Notes: generated from the sequence alone by a model not told the origin. A stretch of DNA of 9,454 bases from an uncultured Eubacteriales bacterium (GCA_900555345.1 USKS01000032.1:1-9454); one strand, 5' to 3'. Numbered from the stretch's first letter, positions 1 through 7,413 are shown. Program-made: numbers and translations.

Positions 1-53
1 GAGGGACGCGGCAAATAAAATATTCGGAATTAAATTTTAACGAGGATACAGTT

Positions 54-1838
54 ATGGAAGTGTTTGAAAAAAGCGATAAGCGCACACATTACTGCGGTAC
101 TTTGAGCGCCGCAAACATCGGAGAGAGAGTATGCGTTCTCGGCTGGTGTCAGCGCCAGCGCGACCTGGGCAGCCTTATCTTCATCGATCTGCGCGACAGA
201 ACCGGTATTATTCAGCTTGCGTTTGACGAAAATACGGACAAGGATATTTTCCGTCTTGCCTTCAACACCCGCAGCGAATTCGTTCTCTGCGCCAAGGGCG
301 TCGTAAGACACCGCGGCGAGGGCGCCGTCAACGAGAATCTGCCTACGGGCGAGATCGAAGTCGCGGTCGACGGCTTCAAGGTGCTTTCCGAAGCGCAGAC
401 CCCTCCTTTCCCCATCGTTGAAAACAGCGATACGAACAGCGAGATACGTCTGACCCACAGATACCTTGATCTGCGCCGCCCCGATATGCAGCACAATATT
501 ATGGCGCGCAGCGAGATATCAAACATCGCCCGCAACTATTTCAGAGAAAACGGCTTTATCGATATAGAGACTCCTTGCCTTATAAAGCCCTCTCCCGAGG
601 GCGCGCGCGACTATCTGGTACCCTCCAGAGTGCATCCGGGCTGCTTCTACGCGCTGCCCCAGTCGCCTCAGCTTTATAAGCAGCTGCTCATGTATTCCGG
701 CTTTGACCGCTACATCCAGATAGCCCGCTGCTTCAGAGACGAGGACCTGAGAGCGGACCGTCAGCCCGAATTTACGCAGATAGACCTTGAAATGTCTTTT
801 GCGGATGAAGACGATATCATATCCGTAAACGAGGGATTTATCAAGAGACTGTTTGACGAGTTTATGCACCGTCCCCTTGAAGTTCCCTTCAAGCGCATGA
901 CATGGCACGAGGCAATGGAGCGCTTCGGCAGCGACAAGCCCGACACGCGCTTTGCCCTTGAGCTTTGCAATATTTCCGACGAGGTACGCTCCTGCGGCTT
1001 CGGTGTATTTGCGAACTGCGTCGCGGCAGGCGGCAGCGTTCGCGGCATCAACGTGCCCGGCGGCGCGAAAATGTCCCGCAAGGAGATAGACTCTCTTGTT
1101 GAGTTCGTAAAGACCTACGGCGCAAAGGGTCTCGCGTGGTATAAGAACGCTCCCGAGGGCGCGTCCTCATCATTCGCGAAATTCCTCACCGAGGACGAGA
1201 CCGCGGCGGTTCTGAAAAAGCTCGGCTGCGGCGCGGGCGACCTTGCGCTCATCGTAGCGGACAAGAACAAGGTCGTGTTCGATTCTCTGGGCGCTCTGCG
1301 CTGCGAGGTTGCGAAGCGTCTCGGCATGATAGACAGATCAAAATTCAATTTCCTGTGGATAACGGAGTTCCCCCTGTTCGAGTACGACGAGGAGGAGGGA
1401 CGCTACTACGCCATGCACCATCCCTTCACCATGCCCATGGAGGAGGATATGGACAAGATCGATACCGATCCCGGCGCGGTCCGCGCGAGAGCGTACGACA
1501 TAGTGCTCAACGGTACCGAGATCGGCGGCGGCTCTATCCGTATACATACCACCGAGAGACAGAAGCAGATGTTCCACACTCTGGGCATCGACGACGAGAC
1601 CGCGAACGAAAAGTTCGGCTACCTGCTTGAGGCGTTCAAGTACGGCGTGCCTCCGCACGGCGGACTTGCCTTCGGCCTTGACCGTCTTGTAGCGGAGCTT
1701 CTGGGCATTGACGATATCCGCGACGTTATAGCCTTCCCCAAGGTGCAGAATGCGTCGGAGCTTATGTCAAAGTGCCCCGCCCCCGGCGACCCCAAGGCGC
1801 TGGAGGAGCTTTGCATCAAAGTAGACCTGCACGAGTAA
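54..1838 (+). CDS. aspS: Aspartyl-tRNA synthetase (bacterial type, class II)
   Basis: This cytoplasmic enzyme charges tRNA-Asp with aspartate using ATP. The 594 residues match the usual bacterial length (about 590). In order come an N-terminal OB-fold anticodon-binding domain (about 15-110, with RDLGSLIFIDLRDRTGI), the class II core with PSPEGARDYLVPSR and ALPQSPQLYKQLLM, motif 2 FRDEDLRADRQPEFTQID, the GAD-type insertion beginning near GSDKPDTRF, the HHPFTMP segment, and motif 3 GLAFGLDRLVAELLG near the C terminus. The RDLGSL loop resembles that of the Asp-only E. coli enzyme, so a discriminating enzyme is possible but not proven. The frame is open to the window edge. ATG 54 is chosen because AGGA (43-46) lies 7 bases upstream and the protein then starts where the family does. 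In many Firmicutes hisS precedes aspS, but the 53 upstream bases are too few to show this. It converges on dnaB. Confidence 0.98.
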   Translation: MEVFEKSDKRTHYCGTLSAANIGERVCVLGWCQRQRDLGSLIFIDLRDRTGIIQLAFDENTDKDIFRLAFNTRSEFVLCAKGVVRHRGEGAVNENLPTGEIEVAVDGFKVLSEAQTPPFPIVENSDTNSEIRLTHRYLDLRRPDMQHNIMARSEISNIARNYFRENGFIDIETPCLIKPSPEGARDYLVPSRVHPGCFYALPQSPQLYKQLLMYSGFDRYIQIARCFRDEDLRADRQPEFTQIDLEMSFADEDDIISVNEGFIKRLFDEFMHRPLEVPFKRMTWHEAMERFGSDKPDTRFALELCNISDEVRSCGFGVFANCVAAGGSVRGINVPGGAKMSRKEIDSLVEFVKTYGAKGLAWYKNAPEGASSSFAKFLTEDETAAVLKKLGCGAGDLALIVADKNKVVFDSLGALRCEVAKRLGMIDRSKFNFLWITEFPLFEYDEEEGRYYAMHHPFTMPMEEDMDKIDTDPGAVRARAYDIVLNGTEIGGGSIRIHTTERQKQMFHTLGIDDETANEKFGYLLEAFKYGVPPHGGLAFGLDRLVAELLGIDDIRDVIAFPKVQNASELMSKCPAPGDPKALEELCIKVDLHE

Positions 1839-1850
1839 AATATAAGATAA

Positions 1851-1881
1851 GCAGCCGATACTCAAGGTATCGGCTGCTTTT
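1851..1881 (+). terminator. Intrinsic terminator of aspS
   Basis: A perfect 11-bp stem (gcagccgatac 1851-1861 with gtatcggctgc 1867-1877) has a 5-base loop and is followed by TTTT (1878-1881). It begins 12 bases after the aspS stop codon. On the minus strand the same stem is followed by an A/T-rich tract rather than a clean T-run, so it may also act as a backup terminator for the convergent dnaB operon. Confidence 0.9.
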
Positions 1882-1882
1882 G

Positions 1883-1918
1883 AAAAGCCCCCGACATATG
1901 CATGGCATATGTCGGGGG
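1883..1918 (-). terminator. Intrinsic terminator of the yybS–gdpP–rplI–dnaB operon
   Basis: A perfect 14-bp stem (1888-1901 with 1905-1918) closes a 3-base loop. On the minus strand it ends in GGGGG and is followed by C and TTTT (complement of 1883-1886). It lies 23 bases past the dnaB stop. On the plus strand it is followed by a looser T-rich stretch (1921-1929), so it could act in both directions. It sits only 10 bases from the aspS hairpin. Confidence 0.85.
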
Positions 1919-1941
1919 TCATCTTTTTGTTATGGAACGGC

Positions 1942-3273
1942 TCACATATCGGGAGCGTTTTCCTCAATAGTGGTAAACTTGGTATATCTGCCCAGCCAGC
2001 CCATTTCCACCTTGCCCGTCGAGCCGTGGCGGTTCTTTGCGACAATGACCTCAGCCGTGCTCTGGGGCTGATCCTGATCCTTGTAGTATTCGTCGCGGTA
2101 GAGGAACAAAACTATATCCGCGTCCTGCTCGATTGCACCGGAGTCTCTCAGGTCGGAAAGCATGGGGCGCTTGTCCGTTCTCGACTCGGGACCTCTGGAG
2201 AGCTGTGCGCAGCATATGACAGGCACCTGAAATTCCTTTGCCATGAGCTTCAGGTTACGGGAAATTTCGGATACCTCCTGCACCCTGTTTTCAATGCGGT
2301 GCTCCGACTGCATAAGTCCCAGATAGTCTATGACCACAAGTCCGAGATTCTTTACACGGCGCAGCTTTGACATCATGCCGGCGACGGTCATGCCCGTCGT
2401 GTCGTCTATAAGAATGTCGCACTCCGAAAGATCGCTTGCGGCGTGGGCTATCTTCTGCCAGTCCTCGTCCTGTATGTCGCCGCTTCGCAGCGCGTAGCTG
2501 TCCACGAGCGCCTCGCTTGACAAAAGACGGCTGACCAGCTGCTCTACTGACATCTCCAGCGAGAAAACGCAGACCGCCTTGTGGCTCATTTTGGCTGCCG
2601 ATGTGGCAACGTTCATGGCAAACGAGGTCTTTCCCATACCCGGGCGGGCGCCCACAAGCACAAGGTCGCTTTTGCCCATGCCCACAAGCACGCGGTCAAG
2701 TCCGGAAAATCCGGTCTTCATGCCCTGCATTTCTTCCTTGTTCACGCGCAGCTGCTGAAGGTTGTCGTATACCTTTACAAGCGCTTCTTTTATATGTACG
2801 AAGTTCTTGTTTTCTTTCTGCTCGGCAATGGCGTAAATTTTGCTTTCCGCCATCTCCACCAGGCGCTGCACATCTTCTTCCTCGGTATATGCAGCCTCCG
2901 TCACCTCTTCGCACGCGGCGATAAGCGCGCGCAGCACCGATTTGTCGCGGACGATGTTGGCATAGTCGCGCACGTTGGACGCCGTAGGCACGGATTCGCT
3001 TATAAGGCGGATGTACTCCTTGCCGCCCGCCTCGTCGTAAACGCCCTGGTGCACAAGCTCGTCCACAAGGGTGACCACGTCGATGCTGCGGCTTTTTAGA
3101 TACATGCCCTGCATGGCGGAATATATGCTGCGGTGCTCCTCGAGATAAAAATCGTCCGAGGAGATAATGCCGGTCACAATATCAAGAGAGGCAGGGTCTA
3201 TGAGCACGCTGCCTATGACCGCCTGCTCCGCATCCAGAGAAAACGGCATTTTTCTGTCAAGTTCGGAAGTCAT
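1942..3273 (-). CDS. dnaB: Replicative DNA helicase DnaB (DnaC in Bacillus naming)
   Basis: This is the hexameric helicase that unwinds DNA ahead of the replisome and recruits primase. The 443 residues are normal for the family. The N-terminal helical domain opens with PFSLDAEQAVIGSVL (10-24). A linker (about 155-185) leads to the RecA-like motor. Walker A is GARPGMGKT (208-216, Lys215/Thr216), the catalytic Glu is Glu240 in SLEMS, Walker B is LVVIDYLGLM (312-321, Asp316), CAQLSR lies at 355-360, and the arginine-finger segment KNRHGSTGK is at 413-421 (Arg415). All key residues are present. It is the last gene of the operon, 128 bases after rplI, the longest gap in that operon. The start has a modest Shine-Dalgarno (GAAGGGA ending 11 bases upstream). 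Met9 is an alternative start but has no better site. It ends at the shared convergent terminators. Confidence 0.97.
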   Translation of the reverse strand: MTSELDRKMPFSLDAEQAVIGSVLIDPASLDIVTGIISSDDFYLEEHRSIYSAMQGMYLKSRSIDVVTLVDELVHQGVYDEAGGKEYIRLISESVPTASNVRDYANIVRDKSVLRALIAACEEVTEAAYTEEEDVQRLVEMAESKIYAIAEQKENKNFVHIKEALVKVYDNLQQLRVNKEEMQGMKTGFSGLDRVLVGMGKSDLVLVGARPGMGKTSFAMNVATSAAKMSHKAVCVFSLEMSVEQLVSRLLSSEALVDSYALRSGDIQDEDWQKIAHAASDLSECDILIDDTTGMTVAGMMSKLRRVKNLGLVVIDYLGLMQSEHRIENRVQEVSEISRNLKLMAKEFQVPVICCAQLSRGPESRTDKRPMLSDLRDSGAIEQDADIVLFLYRDEYYKDQDQPQSTAEVIVAKNRHGSTGKVEMGWLGRYTKFTTIEENAPDM

Positions 3274-3401
3274 TTCAAGGCTTGTCCCTTCAAAAAATAT
3301 CTATATACGCACCATCCGCCGCAGGCGGACGGTACAAGCCGACGATGGTGCCGCGGGCGAGAGCCGTCCGCAGACGGCAGCCGCCGGACGCCGCGCGGCG
3401 A
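3274..3401 (-). repeat. GC-rich hairpin-filled spacer between rplI and dnaB
   Basis: This 128-base gap inside the operon holds several inverted repeats. One is a 10-bp stem (3311-3320 with 3324-3333, one G·U pair on the transcribed strand, loop TGC). Others are a 6-bp stem (3363-3368 with 3373-3378) and a 12-base palindrome cgccgcgcggcg (3389-3400). A longer-range 8-bp pairing, gcaccatc (3309-3316) with gatggtgc (3344-3351), competes with the first stem. No T-run directly follows any stem, so none is a standard terminator. I see no convincing promoter for dnaB here. It may be a small palindromic repeat insertion or an mRNA processing or attenuation element. Confidence 0.6.
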
Positions 3402-3845
3402 TCACTGGCAAACGATGAGATTTATCTTGCCCACGATCTCGGGGTACAGCTTTACTTCAAGCGTGTAGGAGCCGAAAGCCTTTATGGGCGCTTCGCTGAC
3501 TATTTTGCGCTTGTCAAGCTCAATGCCTGCCTGCTCCTTGAGCGCGTCGGCAACGTCAGCCGTGGTAATGCTGCCGTAAAGTCTGCCGTCAGCGCCGGCA
3601 GTTGCCTTTATCTTTACCTGCACAGCCTCAAGACGCGCCGCAACATCGCGTGCCGCCGCCTTGTCCTGCTCGATCTTGAACTGCTTTGCCGCCTCTTTGT
3701 TCTTTGCGTCAGCCATAGCCTTGGCGTCAGCCTCTACCGCAAGCTTGCGGGGGAAAAGAAAGTTGCGGGCGTATCCGTCCGAAACGTTAACTATCTGATC
3801 CTTTTTTCCCTGTCCCTTTACATCCTGCAAAAGCATTACTTTCAT
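3402..3845 (-). CDS. rplI: 50S ribosomal protein L9
   Basis: L9 binds 23S rRNA at the base of the L1 stalk of the large subunit and helps keep the reading frame. The 147 residues match the usual length of about 148. The N-terminal rRNA-binding domain shows the family signature across [19 protein letters not shown] and [15 protein letters not shown] (residues 1-38). A long Ala/Lys-rich connecting helix (about 40-75) follows, then the C-terminal domain with [16 protein letters not shown] and ending in a Val/Ile/Leu-rich strand. AAAGGA lies 10 bases upstream of the ATG. It starts 29 bases after the gdpP stop, consistent with co-transcription. The gdpP–rplI–dnaB order is conserved in Firmicutes. 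Confidence 0.97.
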   Translation of the reverse strand: MKVMLLQDVKGQGKKDQIVNVSDGYARNFLFPRKLAVEADAKAMADAKNKEAAKQFKIEQDKAAARDVAARLEAVQVKIKATAGADGRLYGSITTADVADALKEQAGIELDKRKIVSEAPIKAFGSYTLEVKLYPEIVGKINLIVCQ

Positions 3846-3874
3846 TTTTTCAGTGTCCTTTCGTTTTGCTTTTT

Positions 3875-5875
3875 TTACTTGGTTTGAATTTTTGCGCCTG
3901 CGGCTGAGTTTTCTCTGAGGTACGCGTCTATCGCGTCCTTCAGCATAACTACCGCTTCTGCGGCGCTCGTGCCCTCGAGCCGTGTTCCGGCTGAGTCGAA
4001 ATGTCCGCCTCCGCGAAGCTTTTCAAGCAGAAGCTGAACGTTTATCGTTCCCGTGGAGCGCGCGGATATGTGCACCTCGCCGTCTATGGGAACTATTGCA
4101 AAGGACGCCTTCACGCCCTCAACACTCAAAAGCTTGTCGGCGGCTTTCGCGGCGGGGACTTTGTCCTTCACCGTGCAGTCGCCCTGCGCCACGGCTATGG
4201 CGCATATGCCGCGGTATATTTCCACGTTTGAATGGAATTTGAGCTCGCGCTGAAAATCTCCCAGCTGGGTCTTGAAGAACTCCTGGACCTCGCCCACGTC
4301 CGCACCGCTGCTTCTGAGATACAGCGCGGCAGAGAATGTGCGCGTGCCCGTGTTCTTCGTAAACTGGTTCGTGTCCAGCAGTATGCCCGCCATAAGCAGA
4401 TCCGCCTCTCTGGGCAGAAGCCCGTCGGAGGGCAGCACCTGCTCCAGCATTTCGGCAACAAGCTCGCTTGCCGCGCTTGCCGCGGGCTCAATATAGCTTA
4501 TAAGCGGAACTCTTTCGAAATCCGCGGTCTTTCTGTGGTGGTCGATAATAACAACGCGGGAGCAGTGATCCGCAAGAACGGAGGACTCAAACTGCGTTTT
4601 ATTGTTAACGTCCGCGATTATGAGCAGCGTGTCCGAATCTATCATGTCCATGGCGGCGTCGCTGTCCGCGAACACGGTCTTGTATTCCTCCTCGCCCGAC
4701 AGCCAGTCGCGGCAGCGGTCAAGGCTGGTATCGTCCATGTCGGATACGATATTTACGGGAACACCGCAGAAAAAGCAAAGTCTCGCAAGGCCGACGGCTG
4801 CGCCGAAGGCGTCGAAGTCCGCATATCTGTGACCCATGATGAGCACGTTGGATGACTCGGAAATAAGCGAGATAAGCTCCGTCGCTACAACTCTTGCGCG
4901 GACCTTTGTGCGCTTTTGCGGTATTTTTGTTTTTCCGCCGAATATCTCAACGCCGGATTCGTATTTGATTATGACCTGGTCGCCTCCGCGCTGCAGCGCC
5001 GTTTCGAGGGCGCTTTGCGCCGCCCGCTCACGCTCGTAGAGCGTGTCGCCGCCGTCGGATATGCCGATGGAGACCGTTACGGGTATGTTCGTCTCGCCCA
5101 CGCGCACGTTTCTCACGCGGTCAAGCACGTCAAAGCCGGAGCGGACGAAATCCGCGAGCCTGCTTTTTTCAAAGAAGAATATATATTTGTCCTGCTGATA
5201 TTCCTTGAGGATCCCGCCTGACTCCGCCGCCCATTTGCGCAGCACCGCTTCCGTCTCGCCGGAGGCGCTTCGGTAGTCCTCCTGCTCATAGTTGAGCAGT
5301 TCTTCAAGGTTGTCCACGGTGATGTAGGCAACGGCGCACTCGCGCCCCATAAGCTCCGAAAGCTCGTTGTCACGGTCTGTCACGTCCTCCATGATAAACA
5401 CGCGGTATCCTTTGTCGTTGTGTCCCTTTCCCGTGTATGTGACGGGGCAGTAGCGCCTGCCCGAGGCTTTCAGGCGCACCTCGTCTTCAAAATCCGGCAG
5501 GGTCTCGAATATATCGGAAAACGGCACGCGCCGCCTGCCGAAAAGCTCCGCTGCGGCTTTGTTGTACCAAATAACGGTGTCGCTGTCCTCCGGGCAGATG
5601 ACGCATGGGGACGGCAGGTTTACCACCGACTCCGCCAGAACGTTCAGCGTTTCACCCAAGGGTGCGCTGCTGCGTGAGGCTGCGCTGTTTTTGCGTATTA
5701 CAGCGAAAGCGCATACGGAGGCTATAAACACCGCGCATATAAATATGCCGCTGAGCACGGGATTTATGCTTGTAATGCTGCACAGAACTGTCTGCACCGC
5801 GATAAGCACCACGGCGCTTATCGCGCAAAACAGAATTTCGGCAAAGCCGAAGGTCATATTCTGCTTTTTCTTCAT
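3875..5875 (-). CDS. gdpP: Cyclic-di-AMP phosphodiesterase GdpP (YybT family)
   Basis: This is a membrane-anchored DHH/DHHA1 phosphodiesterase that hydrolyses c-di-AMP to pApA, lowering a second messenger tied to osmolyte, potassium and cell-wall homeostasis. The 666 residues match the family (about 660). Visible parts are two N-terminal membrane helices (about 10-32 and 39-61), a PAS-like domain (about 75-165), a degenerate GGDEF domain (about 178-305) with no GGDEF motif ([10 protein letters not shown] at 227-236 lies in that region), a DHH domain and a DHHA1 domain. The metal ligands expected in the family are present: His349, Asp353 and Asp355 (HRYADFD), Asp422 (ADVN), DHH at 445-447, and Asp501 (LLDTNQF). 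GGGHFDSAG (622-630) is the DHHA1 substrate motif. It should therefore be active. AAAGGAT lies 7 bases before the ATG. It follows yybS by 48 bases and precedes rplI by 29. Confidence 0.96.
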   Translation of the reverse strand: MKKKQNMTFGFAEILFCAISAVVLIAVQTVLCSITSINPVLSGIFICAVFIASVCAFAVIRKNSAASRSSAPLGETLNVLAESVVNLPSPCVICPEDSDTVIWYNKAAAELFGRRRVPFSDIFETLPDFEDEVRLKASGRRYCPVTYTGKGHNDKGYRVFIMEDVTDRDNELSELMGRECAVAYITVDNLEELLNYEQEDYRSASGETEAVLRKWAAESGGILKEYQQDKYIFFFEKSRLADFVRSGFDVLDRVRNVRVGETNIPVTVSIGISDGGDTLYERERAAQSALETALQRGGDQVIIKYESGVEIFGGKTKIPQKRTKVRARVVATELISLISESSNVLIMGHRYADFDAFGAAVGLARLCFFCGVPVNIVSDMDDTSLDRCRDWLSGEEEYKTVFADSDAAMDMIDSDTLLIIADVNNKTQFESSVLADHCSRVVIIDHHRKTADFERVPLISYIEPAASAASELVAEMLEQVLPSDGLLPREADLLMAGILLDTNQFTKNTGTRTFSAALYLRSSGADVGEVQEFFKTQLGDFQRELKFHSNVEIYRGICAIAVAQGDCTVKDKVPAAKAADKLLSVEGVKASFAIVPIDGEVHISARSTGTINVQLLLEKLRGGGHFDSAGTRLEGTSAAEAVVMLKDAIDAYLRENSAAGAKIQTK

Positions 5876-5923
5876 ACGGCTTATCCTTTCGGTAAAATGA
5901 AAAAGTCAAAGAGTAAATAAATT

Positions 5924-6970
5924 CTATATATCGTCGTGCGGGTTTCCGCCGCCGCGACGCGCGGACGCGCGGCGCATTCCGTCAAAGGCGCCCCATATGC
6001 CCAGCATCGCGAACAGCATAAGCGGGCTCATGAAGAAGAACACGGCGCACATCACTATCATAAACACTCTCGTGCCCGTGCTGCGCGCACTGCGGAATGA
6101 GCCGCCCTCGCCGAACATTGCGTGAAATCCGGTTATTGCCGAAAGCGGCATCAGTATGAGCATAAGGTTTTCGGCGCTGTATGCTATGATGTTCAGCACA
6201 TCGCTTTTTGAGTTTCCCGTGGCGATAAGGCACACAAAGTAGCAGACGGTGAAGATAACGGACGTGGGCAGCGCAACTCTGACGTGCCACGGGCCGTTGA
6301 AAAATCCGTCGGTCTTGAAAATAAGGGAAAGCAGGCGGAAAAGCTTTGCGCTGCCGTACGCCAGAAGCTCGCAGAGCACGGCGCACAGCGCGGGAATTAT
6401 GAGCTTCATTGACGAAACTACGGCGTCAAGGGTGTCGCGGCTTACAAGACTTGTTCCGTCATCGCCCGTAACGGACGTGATATAGTCTGCCGCGCGGTCG
6501 TAATACGAGGCGATATCGGCTTTATACAGCTTGAAGCTTTCCAAAACGGCAGCATCGTAGATATGCGAGAGCCAGTAGCACATAAGCGCGCCGGCGCAGA
6601 CGGCGATAACGGGTGTGAGAGAGGCGACCGTTATTGAAAGCGGGGCTTTTCTGAAAATGCACAAAGCAAGCACAAGTCCGATAGGCACCGAAAGCAGCGC
6701 CGTCAGCGAACGTATCGCGTCACCGGTGAAAAGATACGCGAACAGATACGACATGGGCAGCGCAAGGACGGAAATAAAGCCGCGCCCCGCGGCAAACAGG
6801 TACGCCATGGCGGCACCCGCAACGCACAAAAGAAGTCCGCTGCCGAGAACGGCTGCCGCCGTTGCCGAAAGCAGCGCCGCCGCTGCCGCAAGCACTGCGG
6901 CGGCGATCGGCTTTATGCGGGGCAGGTCGCTTATACCTTCCCGTTTTCTCCCGTTCATATCGTTATACAT
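5924..6970 (-). CDS. yybS: YybS-like DUF2232 multi-pass membrane protein
   Basis: This 348-residue integral membrane protein has no known biochemical role. It is assigned to the YybS/DUF2232 family from its hydrophobic pattern, its length and its place directly upstream of gdpP, as in Bacillus; individual signature residues are less certain. Likely membrane segments lie near 21-41, 43-61, 64-82, 88-106, 112-135, 188-206, 236-252, 262-284 and 302-327. A soluble stretch (about 140-185) contains YYDRAADYITSVTGDDG. The C terminus is basic (MRRASARRGGG) and probably cytoplasmic. It has no signal peptide or catalytic motif. The start is uncertain: no good Shine-Dalgarno precedes ATG 6970 or the in-frame ATG four codons later (6958). 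It is the first gene of the operon, about 88 bases from the predicted transcription start. Confidence 0.8.
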   Translation of the reverse strand: MYNDMNGRKREGISDLPRIKPIAAAVLAAAAALLSATAAAVLGSGLLLCVAGAAMAYLFAAGRGFISVLALPMSYLFAYLFTGDAIRSLTALLSVPIGLVLALCIFRKAPLSITVASLTPVIAVCAGALMCYWLSHIYDAAVLESFKLYKADIASYYDRAADYITSVTGDDGTSLVSRDTLDAVVSSMKLIIPALCAVLCELLAYGSAKLFRLLSLIFKTDGFFNGPWHVRVALPTSVIFTVCYFVCLIATGNSKSDVLNIIAYSAENLMLILMPLSAITGFHAMFGEGGSFRSARSTGTRVFMIVMCAVFFFMSPLMLFAMLGIWGAFDGMRRASARRGGGNPHDDI

Positions 6971-7015
6971 ATTTTTTATATACCGTTTCTTTCGTTGTCA
7001 TGAAAGTATATTTTC

Positions 7016-7051
7016 ACGGCAAAAAATTGCCGTTTTCGCCGCAGGCGAAAA
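7016..7051 (-). promoter_or_regulatory. Two tandem hairpins in the yybS leader
   Basis: On the transcribed minus strand, ttttcgcc/ggcgaaaa (7033-7051, 8 bp, loop TGC) is followed directly by a 7-bp stem, acggcaa paired with ttgccgt (7016-7022 with 7027-7033). The stems share base 7033. Downstream is gaaaatata, not a T-run, so this is not an ordinary terminator. The role is unknown; mRNA stabilisation or leader regulation are possibilities. Confidence 0.55.
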
Positions 7052-7064
7052 ATATACATAATAT

Positions 7065-7093
7065 ATTATATCACCGCGAATGTCGTTTGTAAA
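7065..7093 (-). promoter_or_regulatory. Predicted sigma-A promoter of the yybS–gdpP–rplI–dnaB operon
   Basis: On the minus strand a TTTACA -35 box (7088-7093) and a perfect TATAAT -10 box (7065-7070) are separated by exactly 17 bases. The expected transcription start is near 7058, giving a leader of about 88 bases before yybS. The spacing, the box quality and the position upstream of the first operon gene support the call. Confidence 0.75.
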
Positions 7094-7118
7094 GCATTAT
7101 CATACTATTGTATGCGCC

Positions 7119-7155
7119 GATTTTGCCGCCGTGCGGCGCACCGCGGGCAAAAATC
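7119..7155. repeat. Large imperfect palindrome between divergent promoters
   Basis: The arms gattttgcc (7119-7127) and gggcaaaaatc (7145-7155) pair with one bulge. An inner perfect stem gtgc/gcac (7131-7134 with 7138-7141) is linked to them by imperfect pairs. It lies upstream of both divergent promoters: 25 bases beyond the yybS -35 box and 32 bases before the thiT -35 box. It could be a shared protein-binding site or a structural repeat. Confidence 0.5.
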
Positions 7156-7187
7156 ACATTTTTTCGTCGCGGAGGCACAGAGAGGTA

Positions 7188-7216
7188 TTGACAATATATT
7201 TTTCGTATGCTATAAT
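7188..7216 (+). promoter_or_regulatory. Consensus sigma-A promoter of the riboswitch–thiT transcript
   Basis: A perfect TTGACA (7188-7193) and a perfect TATAAT (7211-7216) are separated by 17 bases, with a TG extended -10 (TGC, 7208-7210). The predicted start is near 7223. A small 5-bp hairpin (cggca 7225-7229 with tgccg 7235-7239) would form at the 5' end of the transcript. Such a strong promoter fits control exerted downstream by the riboswitch rather than at initiation. Confidence 0.9.
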
Positions 7217-7250
7217 TTGCCCGTCGGCAGATGATGCCGGCAAATAATAT

Positions 7251-7328
7251 CAGGGGTGCTGCAAACGCGGCTGAGACGGATATTTCCGAACCCTTTAACC
7301 TGATACGGGTAATTCCGGCGTAGGGAGC
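7251..7328 (+). ncRNA. TPP (THI-element) riboswitch
   Basis: This RNA domain binds thiamine pyrophosphate. Conserved THI-box parts appear in order. P2 is aggggt (7252-7257) paired with accctt (7290-7295). A short P3 is ctgc/gcgg (7259-7262 with 7267-7270). The pyrimidine-sensor CTGAGA is at 7271-7276, followed by an extra small stem cgga/tccg (7277-7288). Next come AACCTGAT (7297-7304), GGTAAT, and GCGTAGGGA (7318-7326), the pyrophosphate-side element. P1 is not obvious by eye. It sits about 28 bases after the predicted transcription start and just before a terminator and thiT, the expected arrangement for shutting off thiamine uptake when TPP is plentiful. Confidence 0.95.
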
Positions 7329-7350
7329 ATACAAAGCCATCGGCTTTTCT

Positions 7351-7378
7351 ATCCTCTGCGGCGCGCAGAGGATTTTTT
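7351..7378 (+). terminator. Riboswitch-controlled intrinsic terminator (expression platform)
   Basis: A perfect 10-bp stem (atcctctgcg 7351-7360 with cgcagaggat 7364-7373) has a 3-base loop followed by five T (7374-7378). A small 6-bp hairpin (7333-7338 with 7342-7347) lies between it and the aptamer. The aptamer's 3' segment CGTAGGG (7319-7325) can pair with CCTCTGCG (7354-7360, two G·U pairs), a plausible antiterminator. TPP binding would occupy that segment and favour termination. Confidence 0.88.
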
Positions 7379-7413
7379 GCTTCTTTCACCAAGGAGAAAG
7401 AAAGGAAAACAAA

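Noticed and set aside
1..40. Possible 3' end of an upstream gene such as hisS (one frame reads to TAA at 38-40, another to TAA at 16-18)
   Set aside because: Too few residues to recognise any protein and two frames are equally possible, so no partial gene is called.
178..305. Idea that gdpP residues 178-305 form an active diguanylate cyclase
   Set aside because: Positions here are protein residues. The GGDEF signature is absent, as is normal for the GdpP family, so c-di-GMP synthesis is not supported.
3274..3310. Internal promoter for dnaB (TTGTAC and TATATA near 3302-3335, minus strand)
   Set aside because: The spacing between the two boxes is about 24 bases, too long for a sigma-A promoter.
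4232..4855. 207-codon plus-strand frame opposite gdpP, with similar long frames at 3282-3887 and 1909-2370
   Set aside because: Their translations show no family features and they lie antisense to well-supported gdpP, rplI and dnaB. GC-rich coding DNA commonly gives such frames.
7071..7340. 89-codon minus-strand frame across the divergent control region
   Set aside because: It overlaps the TPP riboswitch and both promoters, and its translation looks random.
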